64,000 bases of DNA from Rhizobium anhuiense (GTDB lineage: Bacteria; Pseudomonadota; Alphaproteobacteria; Rhizobiales; Rhizobiaceae): assembly GCF_003985145.1 (NCBI RefSeq), contig NZ_ML133527.1, forward strand, positions 186,001 to 250,000, read 5' to 3'. Of the stretch, positions 50,943 to 63,153 are shown piece by piece; position 1 is the stretch's first letter; each line of letters begins with the position of its first letter. Below the pieces are notes generated by a model. It saw only the letters and a program-made list of their open reading frames with translations, was not told the DNA's origin and searched no databases. Position numbers and translations under genes: made by a program.

Positions 50943-52556
50943 TTACAACTCGTCATAAACAAACCAGTCGAAATCAGCAGTCTTCGCCCGGCCTGACGTA
51001 TCGAAGGCAAATACGCCGGCGAATGCACCGGTGAAGGAGCCATGTTCGCCGCGTCCGCCCTCGTCGGAAATCACACCGGCGTCGAGGACCGGGCCGATCG
51101 GCTGCCATGCGCCCTTGCCTTCGGTCTGCCAGAAGAACTGCAGGTCGTTCTCGCGGATTTCCATGGCGAGCTGGACGCGGCCCTCGGCGGCAATCGAAAC
51201 GCCGCTTTCGGCGGGAAAACTCAGCCGTCCGTTCGGGTAGTCGCCGTTGCAGGAGAGGATCGTCACGCAGCGGCCGAGTGTTTCGTGCAGCGTCACGGCA
51301 ACGGCGTGGAACTTGTGCCGGTTGTAGTAATGCGTCAGCCCCGCCACCTGCTGATAGGTGTCGGGCGAGAACTCGATCACGGTCTCGGCGCGGAAACTGT
51401 GGTGTTCCTGCCGGCGGGCGATCAGCGACTGTTCGAACCAGGAACCGATGCTTTCGCGCGCAATCAGGCGCAAATGGCCGGGACGATCCGTCAGGTTGAA
51501 GATGCGCTCGGGCTGGGGCGTGCGCAGCCACTGAAAATCGGCAGGCAGCGTGCCGCCGTCGAAGCTGTATTCGCTGCGCATCGGCTTTTCCACAGGCGTC
51601 GCGCCGAAGAGACCGGGTACATCGACATCAGGTACGCTGGTACCATTTTCGAGATAAAGCCAGTCATCGTCGCGCCAGACGCATTTCTGCAGGCTTGTCT
51701 CTCGCCCCAGTGTGCATCGCCGTTTCGGCGGCAGCGGCCGGCCGCAGAGATGGGTGTGGTAGGCCTCGCCGTCGGGCGTCTCGACATACTGCCCGTGCCC
51801 TGCCCGCTGCAGCACCGCGCCCGGGTGGTCCTTGGAGGTGATCAGGTGCATGTTCGGGTGCATCTGATAGGGTCCGTCGATATCACGCGACCGCGCCATG
51901 GTGACGGCATGGTCGTAGCCGGTGCCGCCCTCGGCGGTCGTCAGATAATACCAGCCGTTGCGTTTGAAGAGATGCGGGCCTTCGACGAGGCCGAGCGGGC
52001 TGCCGGCGAAGATGTTCTTGATCGGCCCCTTCAACGCCTTTGTCGCCGGATCCCATTCCTGCAGCAGAATACCGTCGAAGGCCGGTGACTTCGGCGAGCC
52101 GCCGTAGCTTTCGGTGCGATGGTTCCACTGCATGTTGACGAACCACTTGCGGCCGTCATCGTCGTGAAACAGCGAGGGATCGAAGCCGGAGGAATTGACA
52201 TAGACGGGGTCGGACCATTCGGCCTCGATCGAGGGTGCGGTGACGATGTAGTTCGGCGCGTCCTTGAAGCTGCCGTCGAAGCGCTTGACGTCGGTATAAA
52301 CAAGCCAGAACTGCCCGTCGGCATAGGAAAGACACGGCGCCCAGATGCCGCAGCTATCGGGATTGCCGCGCATGTCGAGTTGCGACCTGCGTTCCAGCGG
52401 CCGGCGCACCAACGTCCAGTTCACCAGGTCGCGCGAATGGTGGATCTGCACGCCGGGATACCATTCGAAGGTCGAGGTGGCGATGTAATAATCCGCGCCG
52501 ACGCGGCAGATCGACGGATCGGGGTTGAACCCCGGCAGGATGGGATTGCGGATCAT
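50943..52556 (-). CDS. xynB: Glycoside hydrolase family 43, beta-xylosidase-like
   Basis: 537-aa enzyme that releases xylose from short xylosides. The N-terminal five-bladed propeller has the three catalytic carboxylates: base Asp13 in NPILPGFNPDPSI, pKa-modulating Asp in SSGFDPSLFHDDDG, and acid Glu in LGLVEGPHLFKRNG. The C-terminal beta-sandwich (about 330-537) is the second domain of bacterial beta-xylosidases. There is no signal peptide, so it acts on imported oligosaccharides. It is about 100 bp downstream of the aldo-keto reductase gene on the same strand. Confidence 0.93.
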   Translation of the reverse strand: MIRNPILPGFNPDPSICRVGADYYIATSTFEWYPGVQIHHSRDLVNWTLVRRPLERRSQLDMRGNPDSCGIWAPCLSYADGQFWLVYTDVKRFDGSFKDAPNYIVTAPSIEAEWSDPVYVNSSGFDPSLFHDDDGRKWFVNMQWNHRTESYGGSPKSPAFDGILLQEWDPATKALKGPIKNIFAGSPLGLVEGPHLFKRNGWYYLTTAEGGTGYDHAVTMARSRDIDGPYQMHPNMHLITSKDHPGAVLQRAGHGQYVETPDGEAYHTHLCGRPLPPKRRCTLGRETSLQKCVWRDDDWLYLENGTSVPDVDVPGLFGATPVEKPMRSEYSFDGGTLPADFQWLRTPQPERIFNLTDRPGHLRLIARESIGSWFEQSLIARRQEHHSFRAETVIEFSPDTYQQVAGLTHYYNRHKFHAVAVTLHETLGRCVTILSCNGDYPNGRLSFPAESGVSIAAEGRVQLAMEIRENDLQFFWQTEGKGAWQPIGPVLDAGVISDEGGRGEHGSFTGAFAGVFAFDTSGRAKTADFDWFVYDEL

Positions 52557-52654
52557 GGACGGTCTCCTCCGAGCATCGGTGCTATTTGCTGCACGTACAT
52601 CAGATCATAGCAGAAAAGAGCCCGGAAGAGTTTCCTCCCCGGGCCCGGCTTGAT

Positions 52655-53686
<1,032 letters not shown>

Positions 53687-53814
53687 GATCCCAATCCTTT
53701 AAAAGCAATTCCTGGAAAAGTATGCAGCCTTTTTCCCAGGAATCGCGCGTAACAAACGATCGAAGTAAAAAGGCGCGGGCCTATCGCCCGCGCCGACAAT
53801 AGAGCTTCGCAGAC

Positions 53815-54948
53815 CTACTTCAAGAGCGCCTGTGCTTCTTCGATACCGAGGGCGGCCGGCTGCGTGCAGGTTGTCGTCAGGTCGATGAAACGGCCCTCCT
53901 CGCCCGATTTCAGGATCGAGGTCATGACGTCGACGCCGTGCAGCGTGCGGTCGAGCGAGCAGCGCGCATCGCGCCCTTCGATCAGCGCCGACACCATGTC
54001 GGCAAGGCCGGCGGTGCGGTAGTTGGCGCGCGCGCCGTTCGGGTTTTCCTGGTTGATCTTGCCGAACGGATGCTCCCAAGCCTCCAGCGGCTTGATGTCC
54101 TTGTCGCGGCCGCTGGCCTCGACGACGCCGCCGAAGAAGTTCGGGTCCGGTACGTAGAGCGAGCCATCGGTGCCGTAGAGCTCCATATTGGCATGGCGGT
54201 GAGACCACACGTCCCAGCTCGCCGTCAGCGTCACCGTGGCGCCGTTGACGAATTCGAGCAGCGCCTGGATCGTCGTCGGGGTCTTGACCGGGATGATCTC
54301 GCCATTGCGCGGCTCGCTGGTGATCGTGCGGGTCGGCGACGCCATCGAGGTCATGCCGCCGACGCGTTTCACCGGGCCGATCAGATTGATCAGATTGGCG
54401 ATGTAATAGGGGCCGAGATCAAGGATCGGGCCGCCGCCCGGCAGAAAGAAGAAATCCGGGTTCGGATGCCACATCTCCATGCCGGGGCTCATGACGTAGC
54501 AGGCGCCCGAAGTCACCCGGCCGATGCCGCCGTCGTCGATGAACTTGCGGGCGAGTTGGTGGGCGCCGCCGAGGAAGGTGTCGGGCGCGCAGCCGACGGC
54601 AAGCTTCTTCTCCTTGGCGATGCGCCGAAGCTCCTCGCCCTCTTCGAGCGAAAGCACTAGGGGCTTTTCCGAATAGACGTGTTTCCCAGCCTCGAGGATC
54701 GCCTTCGACACCCGGAAATGAGCATCCGGGATCGTCAGGTTGACGACGACGTCGATCTCGTCATTGGCGAGAAGCGCGTCGATCGTCTGCGCCTTGACGC
54801 CGTATTCCTTGGCGCGCGCCTCGGCGGCCTGCACGTTGATATCGGCGCAGGCCAGCACCTTCAGCCCCTTGAAGAGCGGTGCCAGTGAAAAGTAGGTGGT
54901 GGAGATGTTGCCGCATCCAATGATGCCGACGCCAAGTTCCCTGGTCAT
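53815..54948 (-). CDS. Gfo/Idh/MocA-family sugar dehydrogenase
   Basis: 377-aa NAD(P)-dependent oxidoreductase: VGIIGCGNISTTYFSLAPLF (Rossmann motif), YSEKPLVLSLEEGEEL (EKP motif with catalytic Lys), and GGGPILDLGPYYIANLINLIG (second-domain motif). Start ATG 54948 behind GAGG. It starts 8 bp after the isomerase-like gene, so both probably act on the same sugar released by the glycosidases. Confidence 0.92.
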   Translation of the reverse strand: MTRELGVGIIGCGNISTTYFSLAPLFKGLKVLACADINVQAAEARAKEYGVKAQTIDALLANDEIDVVVNLTIPDAHFRVSKAILEAGKHVYSEKPLVLSLEEGEELRRIAKEKKLAVGCAPDTFLGGAHQLARKFIDDGGIGRVTSGACYVMSPGMEMWHPNPDFFFLPGGGPILDLGPYYIANLINLIGPVKRVGGMTSMASPTRTITSEPRNGEIIPVKTPTTIQALLEFVNGATVTLTASWDVWSHRHANMELYGTDGSLYVPDPNFFGGVVEASGRDKDIKPLEAWEHPFGKINQENPNGARANYRTAGLADMVSALIEGRDARCSLDRTLHGVDVMTSILKSGEEGRFIDLTTTCTQPAALGIEEAQALLK

Positions 54949-54956
54949 GATGTGCC

Positions 54957-55721
54957 TCAATAAGTCTGAAAGGATGCAATCGAGCGGCTGATGTTGCGGT
55001 CGATATCCTTGGGGTTGTCATGTTCTACGACGAAGTGTTTCGCCCTTGTGGCACGCAGCGCCGTGATCAGCTTCGCCCACTCGACCTTGCCATGCCCGAC
55101 ATCGGCCCAGCCGTCCTCATCCGTCGCTTCGCCCGCCGGCGCGATGTCCTTGACGTGCACGGCGGTGATGCGCGGTCCGAGCTTTTCGACCCAGGCGAAG
55201 GGATCGGCACCGCCGCGGATGACCCAGGCGATATCGGCCTCCCAGGAAATATCGGGTGCGCCTTCGAAGATGCGCTCGATGGGCCGCGAACCGTCCTGCA
55301 GCTTGAAGAACTCGAAGTCATGATTGTGCCAGCCGAATTCGTAACCGGCATCCTTGTAGGGTTTGCTCATTTCCTGCAGGCGCTTGCCGAAGGCGACCCA
55401 GCCGGCGGCGTCTGACGGCCGCTGGTCAGCTGCCAGATGCGGCGCATAGATCGAATCCATGCCGAGGATCTTGGCAATGTTCAGCGACTTCTGAACGTCC
55501 TTCTCCAGGAAGTCTGGGCTGAAATGGCCGGTCGCCATGACCAGGCCATTCTTGTCGAGGTCGGCGCGAAGGCTGTTCAGCCCGGCATCGTCGAGATCGG
55601 CGTAAATGCCGCCGAAGCCTTCGACTTCGGCATAGCCCGCCTTGCCGAGCTTTTCGAAAATCACAGAATAGGGCTGGAAGTTGCGGGCGCTATAAAGCTG
55701 ATAGCTGAGTTTCGTCATCAT
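54957..55721 (-). CDS. Sugar phosphate isomerase/epimerase (xylose isomerase-like TIM barrel)
   Basis: 254-aa AP endonuclease-2 superfamily protein: LSYQLYSARNF, GYAEVEGFGGIYADLDD, WHNHDFEF, ISWEADIAWVIRGGADPFAWVEKLG and FVVEHDNPKD place the metal-binding His, Asp and Glu residues of the family. Two adjacent ATGs (55721, 55718) follow AAGGAG; either may be used. It lies 34 bp after the beta-mannosidase gene and 8 bp before the dehydrogenase gene. Confidence 0.88.
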   Translation of the reverse strand: MMTKLSYQLYSARNFQPYSVIFEKLGKAGYAEVEGFGGIYADLDDAGLNSLRADLDKNGLVMATGHFSPDFLEKDVQKSLNIAKILGMDSIYAPHLAADQRPSDAAGWVAFGKRLQEMSKPYKDAGYEFGWHNHDFEFFKLQDGSRPIERIFEGAPDISWEADIAWVIRGGADPFAWVEKLGPRITAVHVKDIAPAGEATDEDGWADVGHGKVEWAKLITALRATRAKHFVVEHDNPKDIDRNISRSIASFQTY

Positions 55722-55755
55722 GTTCTCCTTGGGCCTCGTGCCCATTCTTGCAAGA

Positions 55756-58218
55756 TCAATCCGCCGACTGGCAGGAATGCAGGTCGTAGAACCGGAACGC
55801 CGGAAGCGCGCCGCGATCAAGCGGCCGTGCCGGGGTAAAGGTGATGCGGCGGCTCTCGCCGGCCGCAAGGTCGAAGGCGTTGTCGGAATATTTGCCGTCC
55901 GTCTCGGTCTCGATCATCACGAAGAGCGCAAGTCCTCCAGCGGTGACGTTGATGTCGACCGAACCATTCCCCTCGACATATTCGTGGGTGACGGTAAGCC
56001 CCGCGGGCTCCAGCTCCAACGCCTTGTAGGTGCCGTTGACATAGTGCCCCTCGCCGCCCGTGCCGTTAGACGCGGTGAAATGCCAGGCCAGCAGCGTTCC
56101 GTCGGGAATGTCGGAGACGTCGATGCTCGTGGCCGTCACCGCCGCATCCGGCGAGCACATGGCCTGCACGTCCTTGAGGTGCCGCCGTTCGCCCTTCATC
56201 GTCAGCAGCGAGATCGAAAGGTCGATGCTGACATCGGCAAGCGTGTCGTTGACCAGCGAGAAGCGGATCGTCTTTCCGTCGTCGGAAGGAATGGCGGCGA
56301 CCGCGACAGGCTGGAAGAAGCGCTTGACGAGATAGTGCATCGCCTTCCAGCGGCCGCCATAATCGAGGCTCGACCAGGAGGCGACCGGCCAGGTGTCATT
56401 GAGCTGCCAGTAGATCGTGCCCATGCAATGGGGTTTGAGCGACCGCCAGTATTCCACTGCCGTCTTGATGGCGAGTCCCTGCTGGATCTGTGAGAGATAG
56501 ACGAAGTTCGGAAAATCCTTGGGGAAGCGGAAATAGCGGAACATCGTGCCGGCGATGCGCTCATTGCCGCCGGCATTCTTCTGGTGCAGCTCCATCACCG
56601 GGGAAGCGACGTTCATGTCCTTCTCCTCGGCATAGGTCTTGATTACCGGCAGCGACGTATAGGACTGGAAGCCGAATTCCGAGCAGAAGCGCGGACGCAC
56701 CGAACGGTAATTGTCGAACGACTTGTTCTCGTGCCAGACCGACCAGTAATGCATGTCGCCGGATCCGTCGGCATGCCAGGCATCGCCGAAATCGAGATAG
56801 CCGGAGGCCGGGCTCGACGGCCACCAGAGCGCGCCGGGCAGCGCCTTCTTCACCGCTTGCTCGATGGTGCGGTTGAGGCGATCGTAGGAGACGAGATAGC
56901 GGTCGCGATCCTTGCGGGATTCCTCGAACCAGGTGAGTGCGCCCACCAGCTCGTTATCACCGCACCAGAGCACGATCGACGGATGCGAGGAGAGCCGGCG
57001 CACCTGGTAATCGACCTCGATCGTCACATTGTCGAGGAAGTCCTCGGTCGAGGGATAGAGGTTGCAGGCGAACATGAAGTCCTGCCAGACCATGAGACCC
57101 AGCCGGTCGCAGAGATCATAGAAATGATCCTGCTCGTAGAAGCCGCCGCCCCAGACGCGGATCATGTTCATGTTGGCGGCTTTGGCCGATTGCAGCAGAT
57201 CCTCGGTCTTCTCAGGCGAAGACAGCGAAAACAGCGCGTCGGCCGGGATCCAGTTGGCGCCGCGGCAGAAGATCTCATGGCCGTTGACCTTGAAAGCGAA
57301 GCGACTGCCTGATGCATCCGGCGTGGTGATCAGTTCGACGGTGCGAAGGCCGATCTGCTTGATCACCTCATCCGTCGACGTTTCGACCGACAGCCTGTAG
57401 AGCGCCTGCTCGCCGCTGCCGGAAGGCCACCAGAGGCGCGGATTGTCGATATGGAAGAGGTGGTTGACATGGCTCTCGCCGTTGACGCCGACATCCAGGC
57501 GCACGCGCTCGCCGTCGAGTTCGAAATAGACCTGGGCAATGCTCGGCCCCTTGGAAAACAGCGTCGCCGTCACTTTGAGATCGACCGAGCCGTCATTGTT
57601 GTGGGTCTGACGGGTGACCACATGCTCGATGCGCGCGGTCTCGAGCTTTTTCAGCGCGATCGTGCCGTAAAGGCCGAGCGGCGCAATGGCGATGTTCCAG
57701 TCCCAGCCGAAATGGCATTGCGGCTTGCGCAGCATGTTGCCGTCGGGGATCGGCGAATTGCCGGTGCTGTAGGGAATGTAGAAGGGCTGCTGCTTCTGCC
57801 GCGCAGCAGCGACGGCGACGCTGGAGGCAAAGACGATGCGGATGCTGTTGTCGCCTGCTTTCAGCATGCTGGAGACATCAGGCCGGTAGCGGCGGAAACT
57901 GTTGTCGGCCTCAAGCGCCAGGAAGCCGTTGACGTGAACGCTGGCGACCGTGTCGAGATAATCGATATCGAGATACCAGTCGCCCTCGACCTCCTGAAGC
58001 GTGAAGCTGCGCTCGACCGCCCATTCGCGCTCGGCGACCCATTGCACCTTTTCCTCGTTGCGGCCGAAATAGGGATCGGGGATCAGGCTTGCGCGATGGA
58101 GCGCGGTGTGCACGTCGCCCGGCAGAATGATCGCAGTGCGGATCTCGCCATCGACGGAGGCAAGCTGCCACGAACCGGAAAGGTCGATGTTGAAACCGTT
58201 CTTCGGCAAGGATGTCAT
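55756..58218 (-). CDS. Glycoside hydrolase family 2, beta-mannosidase-like
   Basis: 820-aa intracellular glycosidase. N-terminal sugar-binding jelly roll (WQLASVDGEIRTAIILPGDVHTALHR), Ig-like domain, then the TIM barrel with IRVWGGGFYEQDHFYDLCDRLGLMVWQDFMFAC, acid/base Glu423 in LWCGDNELVG and nucleophile Glu514 in FCSEFGFQS; C-terminal Ig-like domains follow. The WQDF and GGGFYE blocks are the beta-mannosidase subgroup. ATG 58218 begins MTSLPKNGFNIDLSG; the frame is open further but overlaps the ATPase region. It probably cleaves imported mannosides or related beta-glycosides. Confidence 0.9.
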   Translation of the reverse strand: MTSLPKNGFNIDLSGSWQLASVDGEIRTAIILPGDVHTALHRASLIPDPYFGRNEEKVQWVAEREWAVERSFTLQEVEGDWYLDIDYLDTVASVHVNGFLALEADNSFRRYRPDVSSMLKAGDNSIRIVFASSVAVAAARQKQQPFYIPYSTGNSPIPDGNMLRKPQCHFGWDWNIAIAPLGLYGTIALKKLETARIEHVVTRQTHNNDGSVDLKVTATLFSKGPSIAQVYFELDGERVRLDVGVNGESHVNHLFHIDNPRLWWPSGSGEQALYRLSVETSTDEVIKQIGLRTVELITTPDASGSRFAFKVNGHEIFCRGANWIPADALFSLSSPEKTEDLLQSAKAANMNMIRVWGGGFYEQDHFYDLCDRLGLMVWQDFMFACNLYPSTEDFLDNVTIEVDYQVRRLSSHPSIVLWCGDNELVGALTWFEESRKDRDRYLVSYDRLNRTIEQAVKKALPGALWWPSSPASGYLDFGDAWHADGSGDMHYWSVWHENKSFDNYRSVRPRFCSEFGFQSYTSLPVIKTYAEEKDMNVASPVMELHQKNAGGNERIAGTMFRYFRFPKDFPNFVYLSQIQQGLAIKTAVEYWRSLKPHCMGTIYWQLNDTWPVASWSSLDYGGRWKAMHYLVKRFFQPVAVAAIPSDDGKTIRFSLVNDTLADVSIDLSISLLTMKGERRHLKDVQAMCSPDAAVTATSIDVSDIPDGTLLAWHFTASNGTGGEGHYVNGTYKALELEPAGLTVTHEYVEGNGSVDINVTAGGLALFVMIETETDGKYSDNAFDLAAGESRRITFTPARPLDRGALPAFRFYDLHSCQSAD

Positions 58219-58343
58219 TAGTAGTATCCCGATCGGACCGCTCCTGGGGATCGCCGGACAAGCCGGACCGCGGCCGAATTTGGCTGGCCTGACGGCCGAT
58301 TGGAGATAGGGCGGCGCCATTTCGGCCCCGCCCGCATTGTTCT

Positions 58344-59435
<1,092 letters not shown>

Positions 59436-59439
59436 GAGA

Positions 59440-60384
59440 TCAACCCTTCACTGCGCCAGCGGCGATGCCGCGGACGAAAAGCCGTCCCGACACGAAGTAG
59501 ACGATGAGCGGCACGAGACCCGTGAGAATCGTTGCCGCCATGTTGACGTTGTATTCCTTCACGCCCTGGACGGAATTGACGATGTTGTTGAGCTGCACGG
59601 TCATCGGATAAGTATCCGGACGGGTGAAGACCACGCCGAACAGGAAGTCGTTCCAGATGCCGGTCACCTGCAGGATCATCGCGACGACGAAGATCGGCAG
59701 CGACATCGGCAGCATGATCTTCAGGAAGATTTGCCAGAAACCGGCCCCGTCGACGCGCGCCGCCTTGAACAGCTCCTCCGGCAGCGACACGAAGTAGTTT
59801 CGGAAGAGCAGCGTCAAAATCGGCATGCCGAAAATCGAATGCACGATGACGAGGCCGCTCAGCGTGCCGTAAATGCCGATTTCGCGTAGGATAATGACGA
59901 TCGGATAGATCATCACCTGATAGGGAATAAATGCCCCGATGATGAGGATCGAAAAGAAGAGCTCGGATCCCCGGAAGCGCCAGTTGGCCAGCGCATAGCC
60001 ATTCACCGAGGCAATCGCGATCGAGATGATGACCGACGGCACCGTGATGCGCACCGAATTCCAGAAGCCGCGCGACAGGCCATCGCAGTTGAGCCCGGTG
60101 CAGGCCTGCGCCCAGGCCTTCACCCAGGGCTCGAAGGTGATCTCCATCGGCGGCGAGAAGATGTTGCCGAGACGGATTTCCGGCATGCCCTTCAGCGACG
60201 TCACGACCATCACATAGAGCGGCAGCAGATAATAAAGTGCTGCGACGATCAGCGTACCGTAGAGCATGATGTTGCGCGCCGACAGCGCCGGGCGCGGCCT
60301 CGGGCCGCTGGGGCCGTCGCCAAGCTTCGGGGCAACGGCGTCGATGCCGGCAGCAACGGTGTTGAGAGCTTCTATATTAGCCAC
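59440..60384 (-). CDS. CUT1 ABC sugar permease, MalG-like
   Basis: 314-aa permease with about six helices; NGYALANWRFRG and the EAA loop PEELFKAARVDGAGFWQIFLKIMLPMSLP are typical. I choose GTG 60384 as the start: GGAGG lies 8 nt upstream and the codon overlaps the stop of the first permease by 8 bp. The open frame reaches 60402. Ends GAVKG as MalG-type proteins do. Confidence 0.9.
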   Translation of the reverse strand: MANIEALNTVAAGIDAVAPKLGDGPSGPRPRPALSARNIMLYGTLIVAALYYLLPLYVMVVTSLKGMPEIRLGNIFSPPMEITFEPWVKAWAQACTGLNCDGLSRGFWNSVRITVPSVIISIAIASVNGYALANWRFRGSELFFSILIIGAFIPYQVMIYPIVIILREIGIYGTLSGLVIVHSIFGMPILTLLFRNYFVSLPEELFKAARVDGAGFWQIFLKIMLPMSLPIFVVAMILQVTGIWNDFLFGVVFTRPDTYPMTVQLNNIVNSVQGVKEYNVNMAATILTGLVPLIVYFVSGRLFVRGIAAGAVKG

Positions 60385-61282
60385 GCTTGCGCCCTCCACC
60401 AAATTCCAGATAGGCCCACGGAACGATGATGATCGCGACAGTGACGAGCATCATGGTCGAGGCGGCAAAGCCCTGCCCCAGGTTCTGCGCCTGGAACATG
60501 TAGTCGTAGACATATTTCGCCGGCACTTCCGAAGAAATACCCGGTCCGCCCGACGTCTGAGCGACCACAAGGTCGTAGACCTTGACGATGCCGGAGGCGA
60601 TGATGACGATCGTCGTGATGAACACCGGCCGCATCATCGGGATGACGATGAAGAGATAGGTCTTCCACATCGGAATACCGTCCACGCGCGCCGCTTTCCA
60701 GATGTCCTCGTCGATCCCACGCAGGCCGGCAAGCATCAGGCACATGACGAGACCCGTTCCCTGCCACAGCGCCGCGATCAGAATGCCGTAGATGACGATT
60801 TCAGGCGTATAGAGCGGATTGAAGGTGAAACTCGTCCAGCCGACCGAGCGCACCACCGCCTGAATGCCGAAATCGGGATTCAGAACCCATTGCCAGACGA
60901 GGCCCGTCACGATGAAGGACAGCGCAAAGGGATAGAGGAAGATGGTGCGGAAGGTGTTTTCGAAACGGATCTTCTGGTCCATCAGTGCGGCGAGCATGAA
61001 ACCGATGACCAGGCTGAAGATCAGCGAGAGGATGCCATAGACAGCCAGATTCTGGATCGCCGTCACCCAGCGGGGTGCCGCCCAGAGGCGCTCGTACTGA
61101 TCGATGCCGACAAAGCTCAACCGCGGAAGGAGTTTGGAATTGGTGAAGGAATAAAACACCGTCCAGAACGTGCCGCCGACAAAGATCACCAGCGCTGTCA
61201 GGATCATCGGGATGGACGCAATCTTTGCATTCAGATTGCGCAGTAACTTGTTTGGCCGGCCTGCTTTCGCTTGACCCGTCAT
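60377..61282 (-). CDS. CUT1 ABC sugar permease, MalF-like
   Basis: 301-aa permease: SFTNSKLLPRLSFVGIDQYERLW, the EAA loop DEDIWKAARVDGIPMWKTYLFIVIPMMRPVFIT and the helix IIASGIVKVYDLVVAQTSGGPGISSEV match the family. ATG 61282 is set by GAGGAGA 7 nt upstream; GTG 61288 is too close to it. It follows the binding protein gene by 182 bp, which contain a hairpin. Confidence 0.92.
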   Translation of the reverse strand: MTGQAKAGRPNKLLRNLNAKIASIPMILTALVIFVGGTFWTVFYSFTNSKLLPRLSFVGIDQYERLWAAPRWVTAIQNLAVYGILSLIFSLVIGFMLAALMDQKIRFENTFRTIFLYPFALSFIVTGLVWQWVLNPDFGIQAVVRSVGWTSFTFNPLYTPEIVIYGILIAALWQGTGLVMCLMLAGLRGIDEDIWKAARVDGIPMWKTYLFIVIPMMRPVFITTIVIIASGIVKVYDLVVAQTSGGPGISSEVPAKYVYDYMFQAQNLGQGFAASTMMLVTVAIIIVPWAYLEFGGGRKRG

Positions 61283-61418
61283 GAACACTTCTCCTCAAAT
61301 CGCGACTGCGACCCGTGACAGAACAGCAAAGCGCCACCTGTCGTCCCCACCTCCGAAACCTGCTGAAGATACCGGAGAAACCTCGCTGCGGACCGGACCA
61401 TCACCGATCGCCCGGAAC

Positions 61419-61443
61419 GATCCGGCTCACCAAGAGCCGGATC
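61419..61443 (-). terminator. Intercistronic hairpin after the binding protein gene
   Basis: GATCCGGCTC and its exact complement (10 bp) around ACCAA, 21 bp after the binding protein stop on the minus strand. No T-tract. Same position as the hairpins at 15687 and 20371 in the other transporter operons. Confidence 0.6.
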
Positions 61444-61464
61444 GCAAGGCAGCGAATCTGCTGA

Positions 61465-62700
61465 TCAGTCAGCAGAAGCGATGATCCCGGCGAAACGCTT
61501 CTGAGCGTCTTCCGGCGTCATCGATGGGTTGGCGAAGAATTCGGAGAAGAGATCTTCCTTCTGCTTCTGGCTGTCTGCCGAAAGCAGCTGGTCGGTGCCT
61601 TGGATCACGTTGCCCTTGGCCAGAATGTCGAGACCCTTCTTCATGCAGTCGTTGGCGGCGGCGAGATCGACGTCGCCGCGAACCGGCAGCGAGCCCTTCT
61701 TCAGGTTGAAGGCAACCTGGGTCTTGGGATCGAGCAGGGTCTTGGCAAGCACAGCCTGAGCCTTGGACTTTTCCTCATCCTTCAGCAGCGGGAAGTAGAA
61801 GGCGTCGCCACCGGTCGAGATGATCTCGTTCACGCCGAGGCCCGGCAGGCAGGTATAGTCGGTACCGGCCTTCTGACCGGCGAGCGCGAATTCACCCTGC
61901 GCCCAGTCACCCATGATCTGGCCCCCGGCCTTGCCGGTGATGACGAGGTTGGTCGCCTGGTTCCAGTCCTGGACGTTGCTGCCTTTGGCCATGCGCCGTG
62001 CATCGTCGGCTGCCTTGAACACCTTGGCGATTTCAGGACCGGCGGCAACTTCCGCATCCTTGTCCTTGAAGACCTTGTTGAAGGTATCCTTGCCCGCGAC
62101 CGCAACCATCAGCACGTCGAAGGCGCCAGTCGCCTGCCACGGCTGACCGCCGACGGCGAGCGGAATGATGCCGGCCTTTTCGAGCGCCGGAGCGGCGGCA
62201 ACGAACTCGTCCCAGTTCTTCGGAACTTCGACGCCGGCCTTCTTGAAGGCGGCGTTCGAAAGCCACAACCACTGCCAGGAATGGATGTTGACCGGAGCGC
62301 AGTAGATCTTGCCGTCGATGGTGCAGGAATCGAGCAGGCTCGACGGACGAACGATGTCCTTCCAGTGCTCGGCGGTCGCCACGTCGGTCAGATCGCGCAT
62401 CAGACCGGCCTGAACGAGTTCCTCGGCCTGGCGGCCATGGTTGAACTGGGTGGCGCCCATCGGGTCGCCGCCGGTGATGCGGCTGATCATGATCGGACGG
62501 GCCGTGCCGCCGGAACCGGCGATAGCGCCGTCGACCCAGTGGTTGCCGGTCGCGTCGAATGCCTTGGCCAGTTCGGCGACGGCAGCGGATTCACCGCCCG
62601 AAGTCCACCAATGGGTGACTTCGAGATCGGTGGCGTTGGCGGCGCCGAACGGAAGCGCGACCGAAGCGGCAAGCAGGCTTGCCATAATACGGATTTTCAT
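61465..62700 (-). CDS. ABC sugar-binding protein
   Basis: 411-aa periplasmic binding protein. Signal peptide MKIRIMASLLAASVALPFGAANA; mature protein begins TDLEVTHWWTSGGESAAVAELAKAF, and continues with GGDPMGATQFNHGRQAEELVQAGLMRDL, VNIHSWQWLWLSNAAFKKAGVEVPKNWDEF and KGSLPVRGDV. The layout is that of the glucose/mannose-type binding proteins of the CUT1 family. Strong GGAGGAG site. First gene of the transporter operon, divergent from the LacI-family gene. Confidence 0.92.
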   Translation of the reverse strand: MKIRIMASLLAASVALPFGAANATDLEVTHWWTSGGESAAVAELAKAFDATGNHWVDGAIAGSGGTARPIMISRITGGDPMGATQFNHGRQAEELVQAGLMRDLTDVATAEHWKDIVRPSSLLDSCTIDGKIYCAPVNIHSWQWLWLSNAAFKKAGVEVPKNWDEFVAAAPALEKAGIIPLAVGGQPWQATGAFDVLMVAVAGKDTFNKVFKDKDAEVAAGPEIAKVFKAADDARRMAKGSNVQDWNQATNLVITGKAGGQIMGDWAQGEFALAGQKAGTDYTCLPGLGVNEIISTGGDAFYFPLLKDEEKSKAQAVLAKTLLDPKTQVAFNLKKGSLPVRGDVDLAAANDCMKKGLDILAKGNVIQGTDQLLSADSQKQKEDLFSEFFANPSMTPEDAQKRFAGIIASAD

Positions 62701-63153
62701 GAGTTCTCCTCCCTCACTGAAACGTTGCCGGAAAAACTTAGATCAATCGATTTCTCCACGCAACTGTCCGCCTGCAAATTTTTCCGCGAACATCCAAATT
62801 GCTACTTCTGCCTGTTTTCCACCGAACCGATGCATTCCATGGATCGATATGTAGCAAAGCTTTCTCGCATGTGCGTCATTGATTTATATCATTGATAGAA
62901 AACATTAAATTTTATAACACATTCTCGCCTCTCGCATTACCTCCTTCGCAACTGCAGAAAAACAAGCCACAAACCATCGATTCAACCTATGGCTATAATG
63001 CTGCTGCGCACACAAGAAAAAGCACTCGACATTTCTACTGTATCGTTACAGATTGCATTCCTTAGGGAGGCGCGATTTTGGCAGGCGGCGGGCTTACGGC
63101 GCTGGAAAAAGCCTCTATAAGCGACACCAATTCGCGCGAGGCAGGCCTAAGGG
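62701..63153. other. Divergent intergenic region of the glycoside locus
   Basis: A 453-bp gap. It carries the promoters of the transporter operon and the LacI-family gene, an AT-rich core (62860-63060), a direct repeat TCATTGAT (62876-62883 and 62889-62896, 13-bp period), and the operator candidate at 63038-63051. A 42-codon frame opening at TTG 63078 behind GGAGG and ending at 63206 overlaps the LacI start in another frame. Confidence 0.6.
63038..63051. promoter_or_regulatory. LacI-type operator candidate
   Basis: CTGTATCGTTACAG: 14 bp with CTGTA/TACAG arms, a CG centre and a single mismatch in the inner arm, the layout of LacI-family operators. It lies 103 bp before the LacI-family start. 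Confidence 0.45.

Noticed and set aside
62876..62896. Direct repeat TCATTGAT with 13-bp period as an operator
   Set aside because: AT-rich and short, LacI-family proteins prefer inverted repeats, and no second example supports it.
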